Source: Linyphia triangularis
Lineage: Eukaryota; Arthropoda; Arachnida; Araneae; Linyphiidae
DNA length: 64,000 bases
Direction of reading: 5' to 3'
Assembly: GCA_963978545.1 (NCBI GenBank)
Contig: OZ021726.1
Coordinates: 30,600,459 to 30,664,458, forward strand
Position numbers and translations under genes: made by a program. Numbering within the stretch: position 1 is the stretch's first letter; every line of letters starts with the position of its first letter. Below are positions 1 through 10,975 of the stretch, in pieces. The notes under the pieces are model-generated. The model saw only the letters and a list, made by a program, of their open reading frames with translations, searched no databases and had not been told where the DNA came from.

Positions 1-2155
1 TTTGTAAAGCCTCTCTCATACCTGGTCTCCATGGCAAACTTACGCGATATCGACCATCTACGAAACTAATTGAGTTATCAAACTCACTTAGTACCTCTTC
101 ATCTCCCTTACTCCAAGACACCGAATCCTTATCATGTATCCCTAAACTTTCAATCTCCCAAAACCTTCTTAACTCAGCCGAAACAGATTCATCTTCACTG
201 TGAATCAAATGCACCGAAGTACATTAGCTCTGCTCATCGCATCTACCCTGAAGAGACCATCCCAGACTGGTGTCGACAGCAACCAATGATGAATCAAGTC
301 TTTTTATTTGATTTGTTAAAGACCAATAAAAATCTGAACCAATTAACAACGAAATTTCACAACTCCCAGTTGATTCACTACAACTAAACGTCAATTTAAC
401 ACCTCTCGATTCCATTTCCTTCCAAACTTCTGGGTTCGGAAGACTAAGTGTCGCCTTAGAAATTTCCTCAATTTCCAATGCCTCAATCACAGTCTCCTGC
501 CCATTCAATACATTCCTTAGTCTAACTTCTACCTTGCAACAAGTTTGATTTTTAGGAGTTTTTGATCCGAACGAGTAAATATTTAGCTTTTCCAAACCTA
601 TTTTTTTTAATCCCAATCTACGGGATACATCTTTCTTAACAAAAGTCTTTTCCGATCCATTGTCAAAAAGACAAAATATTTTATCCGATGAAGTGCTACC
701 GATAATTTCTACCTTAACACATTGCAACAAAACGCCACTGCAATTATTCATAACAGAATTTGAAGTCGTCGATTTAACGTCAACAGAGTTTTCTTTCAAG
801 TCTAAATGCGAATTTTGTTTTTTAGAATTTTCTAACTTGAAGCAAATAGCGCGAGCATGGCGACCCTGACAGTAAGTACAAACAATCCCTTTGCAACCCT
901 TTACACGGCAATTAGTGTTGCAACATAAAAAACACCTACGTTCCTTAATAAGCTTATCCCTCTTTTGTTGAACGCATAAATTCTCACACAAATCAGATGA
1001 ATGAGTATTATTTTCGGAACAAAATATACAACTAAAACGCGCAGCTGCCAGGAGTTCGGTTGCAGATCCGCTCACAGTTGATTTGTTATGATTTGAAGAA
1101 AATCGCGAATTACTCTTTTGTTGCGTCTGGGTTAAGAATCTAGGCGCCCTCTCGGAGAATTTATTCGAATGTGAGCCTTTGATTTGTGACTCATGTGATT
1201 TTACTAAAGCGTCCGTGCGCTCACGACTTTGAACTTCATCGCGTAGATATGATGTTAAATCAGTGATTTGGGACTGCTTATCTTTATAAATTCGATTGAA
1301 TTCTAACGCCAAATTAGGGGGAATAGCTTTCATAATTATCGGAAACAAAAGACAGCTATAAGAATTAGGAGATATTCCTAGCGTTTCGAGTCCCCTAATA
1401 TTTAATTCCAATTGATCATACAGATTTCTTAACGCGATAACATCAAATGATTTGCGAACTGGGGTCAAATTTAACAAACGATTCATATGATAGTCAACTA
1501 TAAGCTCCTTACGTCCGAATCTATCTTCTAGAATTTTAATGGCTGCGGCATAATTTTCCGAAAACAGCGTTAAACCTCGTATTGCCAATTCAGCATCAGA
1601 TGTGACAACCGATTTTAAATAGCAAAATTTGTCCACATCACTCAAACTTGAATTTTCATGCACTGCTGATTTAAATCTAGCCCAAAAACTAGGGAAACTA
1701 CTTATATCTTTGCCTGAAAAAGACTCTAAAGTAAGTTTTGGCAAGCGTGATTGATTTGTTAAAGCAGAAGGAAATGAGCTATTTTCAGGAAGTGTTACGT
1801 TTTGCTGTTGTGTTTCCCGCGAATTTTGAATACTAACTGAACTTGGAATCGAAACCGATTCTATATAACGCTCAGCGCGGGTTTTCCAAATTATAAATTT
1901 ATCTCTATATTCTTCACGAGTTAATATTTCATCTTCCAGATTATCGATATCTATTAAACCCTCGACTTCCTTATCGAGTTTACTTAATTCCTCAAATTTA
2001 GAAATTAACTGTACATATATTTCATGTACTACTGTTTTGTCGGCAGAATTATTTATTTCGGATTCCAATTTATTAGTTTGCCTTGTCACAATAGACCTTA
2101 TGACAGAACGAGTCTTTTTTGTTCTTTCTAATAAAGCCAGATTTGATGCATCCAT
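1..2155 (-). pseudogene. BEL/Pao retrotransposon gag-protease-pol, 5' part, broken by one in-frame stop
   Basis: The reading frame starts at the ATG at 2155 (MDASNLAL) and runs 643 codons to a TAA at 224-226. Order: an acidic N-terminal coiled region; a DUF1759-type capsid/gag domain beginning LPKLTLESFSG and including FWARFKSAVHEN; two cysteine-rich knuckles (CIFCSENNTHSSDLC and a CxxC/CxxC cluster ending HARAIC); a DUF1758-type aspartic protease whose active-site motif reads LFDNGSEKTFV (Asn where Ser or Thr is usual); then LIGSDFYWSL and GWSLQG, typical of the protease-RT junction in this family. After the stop the same frame continues open to base 1 with FWEIESLGI and SLPWRPGMREAL, standard BEL pol motifs, so the stop is a single nonsense change and the RT lies left of the window. 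A nearby ATG at 2227 would add 24 residues that do not look like gag. Family assignment is confident. Confidence 0.88.
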
Positions 2156-2468
2156 TTTAAACCGAAACACTTTACAAGCAAAACAAATATTAAAATGACA
2201 ATACCATACTAATCCAAAATGCAGCAATCTAGTACAAATTTCAGCTCCACAAACAGAAAACCAATATTAGAATCCACACTAACTTATTAATTACTTTCCT
2301 TTAATCAAAAAACGAACAACTTCAATTTTCTCAACACCGACACACGAATCAACCAAGCAACGAAATAAACCGAACAAAAACTCACCCCAACATGCAGCGA
2401 AAACATGCGCCAATAATCCAAAGTGGTTAGTATCACTCACAACACAATAATTCCCAACAACACAACAT

Positions 2469-2486
2469 TTCCCGGCCGATGCACCA
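2469..2486 (-). other. Primer-binding site, tRNA-Gly, of the BEL/Pao element
   Basis: Read on the minus strand this is TGGTGCATCGGCCGGGAA, an 18-base exact complement of the 3' end of an animal tRNA-Gly (acceptor/T arm ending CCGATGCA plus CCA). It sits 313 bp upstream of the gag ATG on the correct strand, as a minus-strand priming site should. It also fixes the inner edge of the 5' LTR. Confidence 0.8.
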
Positions 2487-2667
2487 TTTCTATAAAGGAA
2501 ACATGACACAACTCAAAATCATCGATGCGTTATCAATTACAAGATTTTATTCAAGGCATTCCAAAAAGCGAGTGATAAGAAACCTGCGCAGCGAGCGGCG
2601 AACAATCTCCCCCTCTCGCCAAGCTTCTCGCCAATATTCGCCACAACGTGAATATCTCCCCGCAACA
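2487..2667 (-). repeat. Probable 5' LTR of the BEL/Pao element
   Basis: The LTR should abut the primer site at 2486 and extend to higher coordinates. On the minus strand the outer end begins TGTTGCGGGGAGATATT at 2667, and a polyadenylation signal AATAAA lies at 2546-2551. The region is more GC-rich than its surroundings, with GCCGCTCGCTGCGC near 2585-2600. The inner edge is uncertain because no clear CA dinucleotide touches the primer site (a GTCA lies about 17 bp away). No second LTR is in the window to confirm the boundaries, and I did not find a convincing target duplication. Confidence 0.5.
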
Positions 2668-5563
2668 TTGGTTGCTCTTATCGGTATATGATTACGCATG
2701 TTTCGTGATCTTAACGTATGTCAATGTGTTATTTTTTTTTATATGTGAAAAAAAAGGAAACTTTTCCACATATATTGATAATTTTCATGTTTATTCAGTT
2801 TGTGGTTGTTTTTCATATTATTCAGTTTGATACCAACTGAGATGACATAATATAAATTGTTAAATGTGCTATAGTTTTAATATATGTGTTCCTACTTAAA
2901 AGCATGTTTGATTTTAAATTTTGCTTAAACTTTCTCCTAAAAAATTTTATAGCAGACCTCAGCGCATTTTTTTTTAATTTTTTTAATTTTTTTATTTCTG
3001 ATAAAGTACTTCGAAACATTCACATCTTTCAATGTTGTATCTTCTATATTTCCAGTAAAACTTCTCACATTATACATGAATTTCAAGAAATTTGCTATGT
3101 CTAAGTTTGGTATTTTTTTTAATGTATAGATATTTCATCATTGTCATTCTATGATAAGATATCAAGTTGGTTCTTAATAAACAAGAGTGTATTTTCTTGT
3201 CATAAGCAAGAAAAACGAAGTTAATATAAGTCAATGATAATTCTCATTTATGAAATTCTTGTCGTCTTCAACTTTTTTCAACACATTTCACTCAACTTCT
3301 ATTTTCACTTCATCTATCACTTTGTCATACTTCTTTACAGTTATAGTATGTATCAGTTCAAGTCACTGTTTGAATTTACGTCATTGATTTATTCAGTTCA
3401 CTCAATCTCTTAGATCATAATAATTTCATTAAATTTATAAGATTCAACAAAAAAAAAAAACTACTCATTACACATGAACTTAATATTATTGCACTGGGAA
3501 GAACTATAGAAATTTGGACAATAAAAATCTATTACAACAGCTAATAAATTCAATTTTCGACAAGCATGATAGGATATAAAAATTGTATTTTTTCGTTTTT
3601 CTGCTAAAGTTTAAGAGATAGACAATAAAACGTTTGCCTAGAATAAAATCATAAATTATTCATCATTTATGTACCAACAGTAAAATTATCATTTACATTT
3701 TTGTAGATTTTTCTTTTTAACATGATAATGTCTTACATGTAAAGTTTATTTCATAGTAATTTCCGACTTGAAAATGTAGATAGTATTTATTTTCGATGAG
3801 TTTGATTTCAACTGACAAATATATTTCAACATTCGAAGCATATGCGAGTTATGTGAATAAACCATATGCAACTTAGCTAAATTTCAGTATTAAGTTGTGA
3901 AGTTTTATCTTTGCCCTAGAAAATATATTTATTTTTACTGATTTTTGTTAAGTGCTACGAGGATCTTTTACAAAGTATGTCTTCTTGCAACATGAGAAAA
4001 GATGCGAAATGATAAGGACTTTTCTAGTATGCTTTCAATTCCTTGAGAAATAAATTTAGCTTAACTAGAAGACTTGTTCCGATTCTGAAGTGTGCTATTT
4101 CCTATCGTAATTTATAATTTTACATGATACTTGGTTTAAAAGTTGAAAAAGTTTGCACAAATTTCCTATGTAAGTTATTCTACTTCACTGAAAAGTTATC
4201 GGTCACAAGCAATAAAAATTCCACTTTGTTTGACTAATGTTATGCATGTGTTAATTATCATGTGTAATATCAGTTTTATTTGTGTCTTTCGAAAGCGAGC
4301 ATTCATAAATTTAAAAGGATATTTCAAACTATTTTCAAAATATAAGTATCTTTTACATGTTTTTTCCGGAATGAACTTTGCTCAGTTATATTAATATTGA
4401 ATATTCATCTTACAAAATAAGCGTCTTGTAAAACACATTCCGTTTCAGTTTTCTGAAATTTATGTATAAGTTATTTAGAAATTATGGGTGGAAGTTAAAA
4501 ATCTCTATATTAATGATATATTGTCAGCACCTCTCAAATAAAAAAAAAATTCATGTATAATTTAGTTTGTCCAGATGATGTTCAATTTTACGTAGTAACA
4601 AACACTACATTTTCTAAATTTATGCTAGTTTTTCACAAGAAAAAAAAAATATTCTTTAAGTTTGCCTAGCAAACTTTTTTCAGTACTTAAATTTTCTAAG
4701 TATATTCCATCACATGAGTAGTTAACTATTTCCACTAAGGAAAATATCTTATTATTTTAGTTTGTTTGATTGATGTTAGATTTTTATGTTTCTGATTGGT
4801 GATTTGCATATACAGTTTTAAAAACTTTACACAATTCGTAACATATATGTTAGAAATAATAGTATATCGCATCTGAGATTGAAAAAATTTATAACTATTA
4901 TCATGTAAAGAAGGTTAAATTTTAAAAACATGTCGTTGAATATGAGTGTTACCATGAAAAAAGTTAACTAAATTACTTGTGATTTCCTTTCAGAGTATAA
5001 AAAGTTATATAGTTTACATATAATTCGCAAGTTTCTTTCAATTTATCTTAAGATGTTTTAAAAGTCTTGCAGGTGATTTTCAAAACTTAAATGCATATCT
5101 ACAATGTATTTAATATCTACAATTTATTTAATATTTTCCCCCAATTCACCTTTCTTAGATAAGTAAAATAAACCTTAGTCAGCATGTATTGCACGAGTTA
5201 ATACGACACCTTAACGTATATTATTACAAAGTAAATTGTCTAAGTCTTTCTTGAAGTAACATAAATTTCCAACTTGCATTGATTTTCCGATTGAAAAGTA
5301 GAGGTGAATTTTTTTCCTTGGAGTATCTATAACTAGTATTTATTTTAAATCTCTTACTATTTTTCTTCTATGTAACAATTTTGTTAAGTTTTACCCGTAT
5401 TGTAGCATATAATCTCACTGAGTTTGAACAATATTCAATGTTTTAGACAATAGAAAAGTTTTCAAGTAGAAATGATCTTAAATTCTCCAAGTGAATCATA
5501 CTTTTTGGAAGAAAGTCCATGCGAATTCTACCTTCACTTACTAATGTGTCTTTGAAATCCACT
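2668..5563. other. Gene-free AT-rich DNA
   Basis: About 2.9 kb with only short random open frames, scattered poly-A/T runs and no splice-like exon, RNA gene or clear repeat. The only open frames, for example 2886-3104 and 4143-4394, are low-complexity and rich in Phe, Lys and Ile as expected from chance in AT-rich sequence. Confidence 0.6.
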
Positions 5564-5830
5564 TCATTCATTCCAAGTTTTCACAAACATTTCATTATGA
5601 AAAAGGCAAAGTAGGAAAACGATAATCTCGAAGACCTGCTGACACACCGCAGCATCACCCGCTGCTTGCGCGTCGATGCTGTTGTTCTTGCTGTACAAGT
5701 CTCCCGACCTGTTTGAACAAGTTTTAGCGTGACTCATCCTCCGGTCTAAAAATGCCGGCAAGTGGCGTATCACCTACCGCTAACCTGATTGGCTAATTAC
5801 CGTCACATGCTTATCATCCCGTTTAAAGAC
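5564..5830. other. Short GC-richer island
   Basis: Between two very AT-rich stretches this segment is noticeably richer in G and C (GCAGCATCACCC, TTGCGCGTCGATGCTG, CTCCGGTCTAAA) and contains a reversed CCAAT box (GATTGGC near 5790). A 69-codon open frame on the minus strand (5564-5773) covers it, but its protein resembles nothing I recognise. It could be a fragment of a mobile element or a cryptic promoter. It directly abuts the tandem array that begins near 5822. Confidence 0.3.
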
Positions 5831-7250
5831 GTGAATTTTATATGTAAAGTAAATTTTTACGCTAACGCTTAAATTCTTTGCTATAGAAAGTTCAGGTATG
5901 TTATTTTTTTTTCTCTTATATGTTACATTTTAAACACATAATATGAAATTTTTACGTTATGCTTATCTTAGAAATTTTTGAGTATGTTACTTTTTCTTTT
6001 ATTTAACATTAACCTAAGAGTTTAATTGTATATGAGAAGTAAATTGTCACGTTAAAGTTTAAAGACATGATATTTATATGTGAAGTAAATTTTCGTATAA
6101 AGGTTAAATTTCTTTATCTTTGAAATTTTTATTCTGTTAAATTTCCCATTATTTAACATTAACCTAAGAAAATAATTGTGTATGAAATTTTCGCGTATTG
6201 TTTAAATTGTTGTCGAAGAAAGTTTAACTATGTTATTTTTTTTCTTCTCTAATTTAGTATTATTCTTACACATTTTAAAGATAAAAATGTTATGTGTGAA
6301 ATAAATTTTCGCGTATTGTTTCAATTCCTTACCTTATAAATTTTTAATATTTCTTTTTCTCTAATTTAGCGTTATTCTTACACATTTGAAAGACATAATT
6401 TTTATATGTGAGGTAAATTTTCGCGTATTATTTGAATTCTTTGCCTTATAAATTTTTAGAGTTTCTTTTTTTATCTTATTTATCGTTGATATAAGAGTAT
6501 GATAGTACATGTAAAGTTAATTTTAACGTTCAATTTTAAATTCTTTGCCTTGTAAATTTTTAGTGTTTCTTTTTTCTAAAAGTTAGAGTTGTCATTATAC
6601 ATTTTAAAGACATGAACGGCAATGTTTGAATTCTTTGTCGTAGAAATTATAGGTATGTTATACTTTCATCCTACATTTCAAATTTAAAGTCGTGATTTTT
6701 ATATGTGAAGAACATTTTTTACGTTAATGTCAAAGTTATTTGTCGTACAAAGTTTAAGTGTGTTACTTTTTTTTTCTTTTATTTAGCGATATTTCTACAT
6801 ATTTTAATATCGGGATTTTTATGTGTAAAGTAAAATTTTACGTTAATGTTAAAGTTATTTGTCGTAGAAAGTTTAAGTACGTTACTTTCCTCTTGCATGT
6901 TATATTTTAAAGGGAATGAAGGGAATTTTCATGAAGGGAATGAAGGAACATGAAGGGAATTTTCACTTAAAGGTTAAATATTTATCTTAGAAATTTTAAG
7001 TAAGTTACTTTTTTTCTCTTATTTAGCGATATTTTTACACATTTTAAAGTGATTTTTATGTGTAAAGTAAGTTTTTTTCGTTAATTTTAAAGTTATTTGT
7101 CGTAAAGAGTTTAAGTATGTTACTTTTTTCTCTTATTTAGTGATATTCGTACACATTTTAAAGACATGATATTTATTCGTAAAGTAAATTTTCATGTTCA
7201 CTTTTGAATTCTTAGTTGTAAGATGTTCAAGTATGTTACTTTTTCTCTCT
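5822..7250. repeat. Degenerate tandem array, unit about 110-120 bp
   Basis: A shared block (roughly TTTATATGTGAAGTAAATTT followed by C/A-CG) recurs near 5835, 5945, 6028, 6070, 6178, 6290, 6402, 6508, 6700, 6819, 7058 and 7172. Each is followed by 'TTAAATTCTTTG', a stretch like 'GAAAGTTTAAGTATGTTA', a T-run and 'CTCTTATTTAGCG'. Most spacings are 106-120 bp; larger gaps are near multiples, indicating decayed or lost units. About a dozen copies remain. No open frame is conserved between units. Confidence 0.65.
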
Positions 7251-8338
7251 TATTTAAACATTAGAGTATCCAAAATCAGTTATCACATATCTATTCAGCA
7301 TTAGCAGCTAGTTCTGTGTTGCCATTCATCAACTTAAGTAAGTATCATTGTACAATAAAAACTATCTTGATTAATATAACTAACATAGACATATTAATTT
7401 CTAACAAGTTTAATGGTGATATAAATTTTAACATAGACAGTAAGTAGCTAAGATATATAATATCGCTCGCATAGTACAGTATAGCTTTAAATTACAACCG
7501 GTTGTAACAAATAGAATCAATTTCAAAGTATTTGAAGGTTGATATATCGAAAAGTTGCGTATTTCCATCTCTTTGAAAACATTGTTCTGACTAAAATGAA
7601 ATGTTTTTCCTAAACCATTCTGAAAGAAGAAGAAAAAATATATAAATTCTTCAATAAAATATGGATAATACATTTAAAATTTACAAAATTGAGAATAATA
7701 CTTACATAAATAAAAAAAAATCGTCATTTTTCTATTCAAAGTGATAAATATTTCGTTTTTTGGAAATGTATATTACTAATATTGTATTGCAAACTCACGT
7801 GTGAACACACTACAACTACTAATTCCTTCAACAGGGTCAGACTAACTCAACCTAAAAATAATTGCAAAATCATTGCTTTAACTTCCATAATGGGTTTCAG
7901 TTGCTGAATATTGAAAATTAATTCTAGTCTAAGTTCTTTTGTTGTGTATTCAATCCCTCAAAAACTATGACGATAAAAGAAAAAAACTTTTTAATGACAT
8001 GTTAAGCTCTGTAAAAGAAATTTTCACGTTAAGATATCAAAGTTTAAATTTTTTTTTTCTCATAAATTTTAATTTATATTTACATTTCATACTGTTATTG
8101 AGAAAATAATGAGACTTTATGTGTCTAACATTGATTAAACCTGATTCCTTAAAAGTGTCTTGCGATTATATCTCTCAACATTAGTTTAAATGTGTTAAGC
8201 ACTTATAGAAAGAAAAAAAAAATCCACTCAATCCGAAACTTTACGCATTTGTGTTAGTATATTATCTTTGCATGTATTTGAAGTTTTTAATGGTTAAGCA
8301 TGAAAAGTTATAAACTATGTAATTTATATTCCTTCCTA
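7251..8338. other. Gene-free AT-rich DNA
   Basis: No gene, RNA or clear repeat is visible. A short stretch near 7826-7855 (CAACAGGGTCAGACTAACTC) is slightly GC-richer and could be a decayed transposon end, but I could not find its partner. Confidence 0.5.
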
Positions 8339-8352
8339 CCACTAGATGGCGC
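8339..8352 (+). promoter_or_regulatory. CTCF-consensus-like site
   Basis: CCACTAGATGGCGC matches every position of the widely used CTCF core consensus CCASYAGRKGGCRS. It stands just upstream of two CCAAT boxes (CCAATC at about 8441 and 8468), an E-box (CACGTG near 8424) and the TGACGTCA array. Binding is inferred from the motif only. Confidence 0.4.
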
Positions 8353-8509
8353 CGCAATTACATTAAACTTAGTAGAAAACTGTCTTACTAAACTGTATAG
8401 TCAATGAGAAGAGCATTTGAAATCACGTGACATATTCTAACCAATCAGAAGTGAGCTTTTATTTCAACCAATCAAAGGAGACTTAGCTATATCAGGATAC
8501 AAGATGTTG

Positions 8510-9345
8510 CCATTCCTTAAACTTTGATATAAAGCAAATCGTGACGTCATCCTTACTACATTAACACTGTGATGTCACTTGTAAAACAGCCTATCACTCT
8601 AAGTTATTCACTTAAAAGTAGCCCTAGAACAACTCAACTCCATCCCGCCTAAAACTTAGCATATTCCTACTGCTGCCATCGTCTTAAAAGTAAATTTTGT
8701 AAAATCATGAATGACGTCATACCCACTGTGACGTCACTAGTAAAAATATCTATAACTCTAAGTTATTCGTTTAGAAGCAGCTCTAAAACAACTCAACTCC
8801 ACCTGAAAGGTAAATCGAAACTAAAAAAGTGTTGCCACCGCTCAAAACTTTTATATAAAACAAATTATGACGTCATACCCGCTGTGACGTCACTATTAAA
8901 AATATCTATAACTCTAACTTATTCACTTAGAAGCAGCCCTAGAACAACTCAACCCCATTTAACTGGAAGCAAGCAAAAAAAAAAGCGTTGCCACCGCTCA
9001 AAAACTTTGATATAAAACAAATTATGACGTCATACCCGCTGTGACGTCACGCAATAAAAGCCTATCACTCTAACTTATTCACTAAGAAGCAGTCCTAGAA
9101 CAACTCAACTCCGTCTGCTAGATAAACCGAAACTAAAAAAGTGTTGCCACCACTCAAAACTTTGATATAAAACACATTATGACGCCATTCCCACTGTGAC
9201 GTCATACACAAACAGCTTATAACGAAACCGAAACTAAAACAACAGCAGGAGGGGAACAACTCAACTCCACTTCCGGTCATGTGACTTCCTGTGACGTCAT
9301 ATCCGCTCACGCCCATTTCCGGTGACGTCATCATCCCTCGTCCCA
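8510..9345. repeat. Tandem array, unit about 156 bp, carrying paired TGACGTCA octamers
   Basis: Units start around GTTGCCACCGCTCAAAACTTTGATATAA-type text, then A/GTGACGTCAT, about 8 bp, a second TGACGTCAC, then 'ATCTATAACTCTAACTTATTC', 'AGAAGCAGCCCTAGAACAAC' and 'TCAACTCCA'. The first octamers begin at 8542, 8712, 8868 and 9025 (spacings 170, 156, 157; the 9179 copy is mutated to GACGCCA). Second octamers are at 8729, 8885, 9042 and 9197, with two more in the decayed end at 9292 and 9323. TGACGTCA is the cAMP-response element/ATF-CREB palindrome. The open frames here (8707-9015 +, 9095-9361 -) are by-products of the repeat. Confidence 0.75.
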
Positions 9346-9484
9346 TCCCGCATCCCGCCATGGCTCAGGAGCCCCACTTTCTAACTACTCACCTCTGGTT
9401 ACACCAAGACTATCTTCTCGAAAAACTCAGAGGTGTAATATAAAAGTAGACTCATCTGAGGCTTATTTCAGAGTTTCAATTTTC

Positions 9485-10006
9485 TTGCCCTTTTTGGATC
9501 ATTTTGCGAGTGAATTAAAAACTCGTTTCTTAAACCATCAAGAATTGCTCAGCAGTTTTATGTGTCTGATGCCAACAGAGAAATCGGTTATCACTGAAGT
9601 GGAAGAGGAACAGATGAAAAAGCTAGTTGCATTCTATGAACAAGATTTGGCGTGTAACATTATGGCAGCAATTGGCGAACTTCATTTGTGGTATGAAAGA
9701 GTGAAGGAACTTGGACTTAGTTCAAGAAACGCTTTGAACTATTATGTTGTTTGCAACAAAGAGATATTCCCATCGATCAGTACTTTGGTGAAAATCCTAG
9801 TAACTTTGCCAGTTTCAACAAGTACTAGTGAAAGATCATTCTCAACTCTCTGAAGAATAAAAACGTATTTGAGGAACACAATTGGGCAGCAAAGATTGAA
9901 TGGCCTAGCAATGTTAAATGTTCATAGAGAATTAAATATATCATCGGACGAAGTTTTAGATGAACTGGCAAAATCGCCCCGTCAATTACAGTTCAGATTA
10001 AGTTAA
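9485..10006 (+). pseudogene. hAT-family transposase, C-terminal dimerisation region, one in-frame stop
   Basis: The frame reads FLDHFASELKTRFLNHQE through ILVTLPVSTSTSERSFSTL, the hallmark end of hAT transposases (the SxSxERxFSxL dimerisation motif). It meets TGA at 9851-9853, then continues in the same frame with RIKTYLRN, GLAMLNVHRE and ends at a TAA at 10004-10006. The stop replaces what is usually an Arg codon (CGA to TGA). Only about 173 codons of the roughly 600 normal for this family remain, and there is no credible N-terminus because the text upstream is the CREB-site array. The relatives are the proteins annotated in animals as ZMYM1-like or THAP12/52K-repressor-like. It is a 5'-truncated fossil. 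Confidence 0.8.
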
Positions 10007-10195
10007 ATACTTCGAATAAATAAGTCTTATGTTTAACCAGATATTGTGTTCTCATGCTCTGTTTTAAAACAACATTGTTATAAAATTACTTTGTTTATTT
10101 CTTCTCTCCTCGTCCCCGTCACCCCTTTTCCCCCACTAGCGCAGAGATTTCATAGTTCTCGAGATTACCCCCCCCCCCCATTCATCAACCCTAGT

Positions 10196-10975
10196 TACCC
10201 TTATGACTTGTGTTGAAAATTTCAGAGCTGTAGCCCTATTATAGAAATGGTTTTGTAAAATATTTATTAATTAATTAAAAAAGAACTAAATAAAAATTTA
10301 AAGTTCTGTTTTTCAAAAGTCCAATTAAAAGGCCATAACTGCTTATGTTGAAAATTTCAGAGCTGTAGCCCTATTAGAAATCGTTTTGTAAAATATTTAT
10401 TAATTAATTAAAAAATTAATTAAAAAAGAACTAAATAAAAATTTAAAATTCTGTTTTTTAAAACTCCAATTAGAATTCTAAAACTACTTAAGCTGAAAAT
10501 TTCAGAGCTATAGACCCATTACAAATCGTTTTGTAAAATATTAATTAATTAATTAATTAATTAATTAATTAAAAAGAATTAACTAAAAATTTAAATTCTG
10601 TTTTTCAAGAGTTCAATTAGGCCAAAACTACTTATGTTGAAAATTTCAGATCATTCCTGTTAGAATTCGTTTTGTAAAATATTAATTAATTAATTAAAAA
10701 GAAACTAAATAAAAATTTAAAATTCTGTTTTTTAAAAGTCCAATTAGAAGGCTCTTACTACTTATGTTGAAAATTTCAGAGCTGTAGCCTTATTAGAAAC
10801 CGTTTTGTAAAATATTTAATAATTAATTAAAAAATAACTAATTAAATTTTAACATTCTGTTTGTCATAGGCAAAATTAGAAAGCCAAAACTACTTATGTT
10901 GAAAATTTCAGAGTTCTACTCCAATTTTAAGTAGCTTCTATAGATCCACAGACAGCTTATTTTATTATTATGTTA
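10196..10975 (+). repeat. Tandem array, unit about 120-150 bp (copy 1 of a two-locus family)
   Basis: About six units, each containing 'TTATGTTGAAAATTTCAG' + 'AGCTGTAGCCCTATTAGAAA', 'CGTTTTGTAAAATATT', a TTAATTAA run, 'AACTAAATAAAAATTTAAA', 'ATTCTGTTTTTCAAAAG' and 'TCCAATTAGAAGGCC'. It ends in 'CCAATTTTAAGTAGCTTCTATAGATCCACAGACAG' -like text followed by TTTATTATTAT. The same unit and the same end sequence occur at 51250-52345, so this is the 3' part of a dispersed element with internal tandem repeats. Confidence 0.75.

Noticed and set aside
2291..2509. 72-residue minus-strand frame between LTR and gag of the BEL element
   Set aside because: It starts within the LTR edge, spans the primer-binding site and resembles no gag; it is the untranslated leader.
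8707..9361. Plus and minus open frames over the CRE-octamer array
   Set aside because: They repeat with the 156-bp DNA unit and differ between units by frame; no protein-level constraint.
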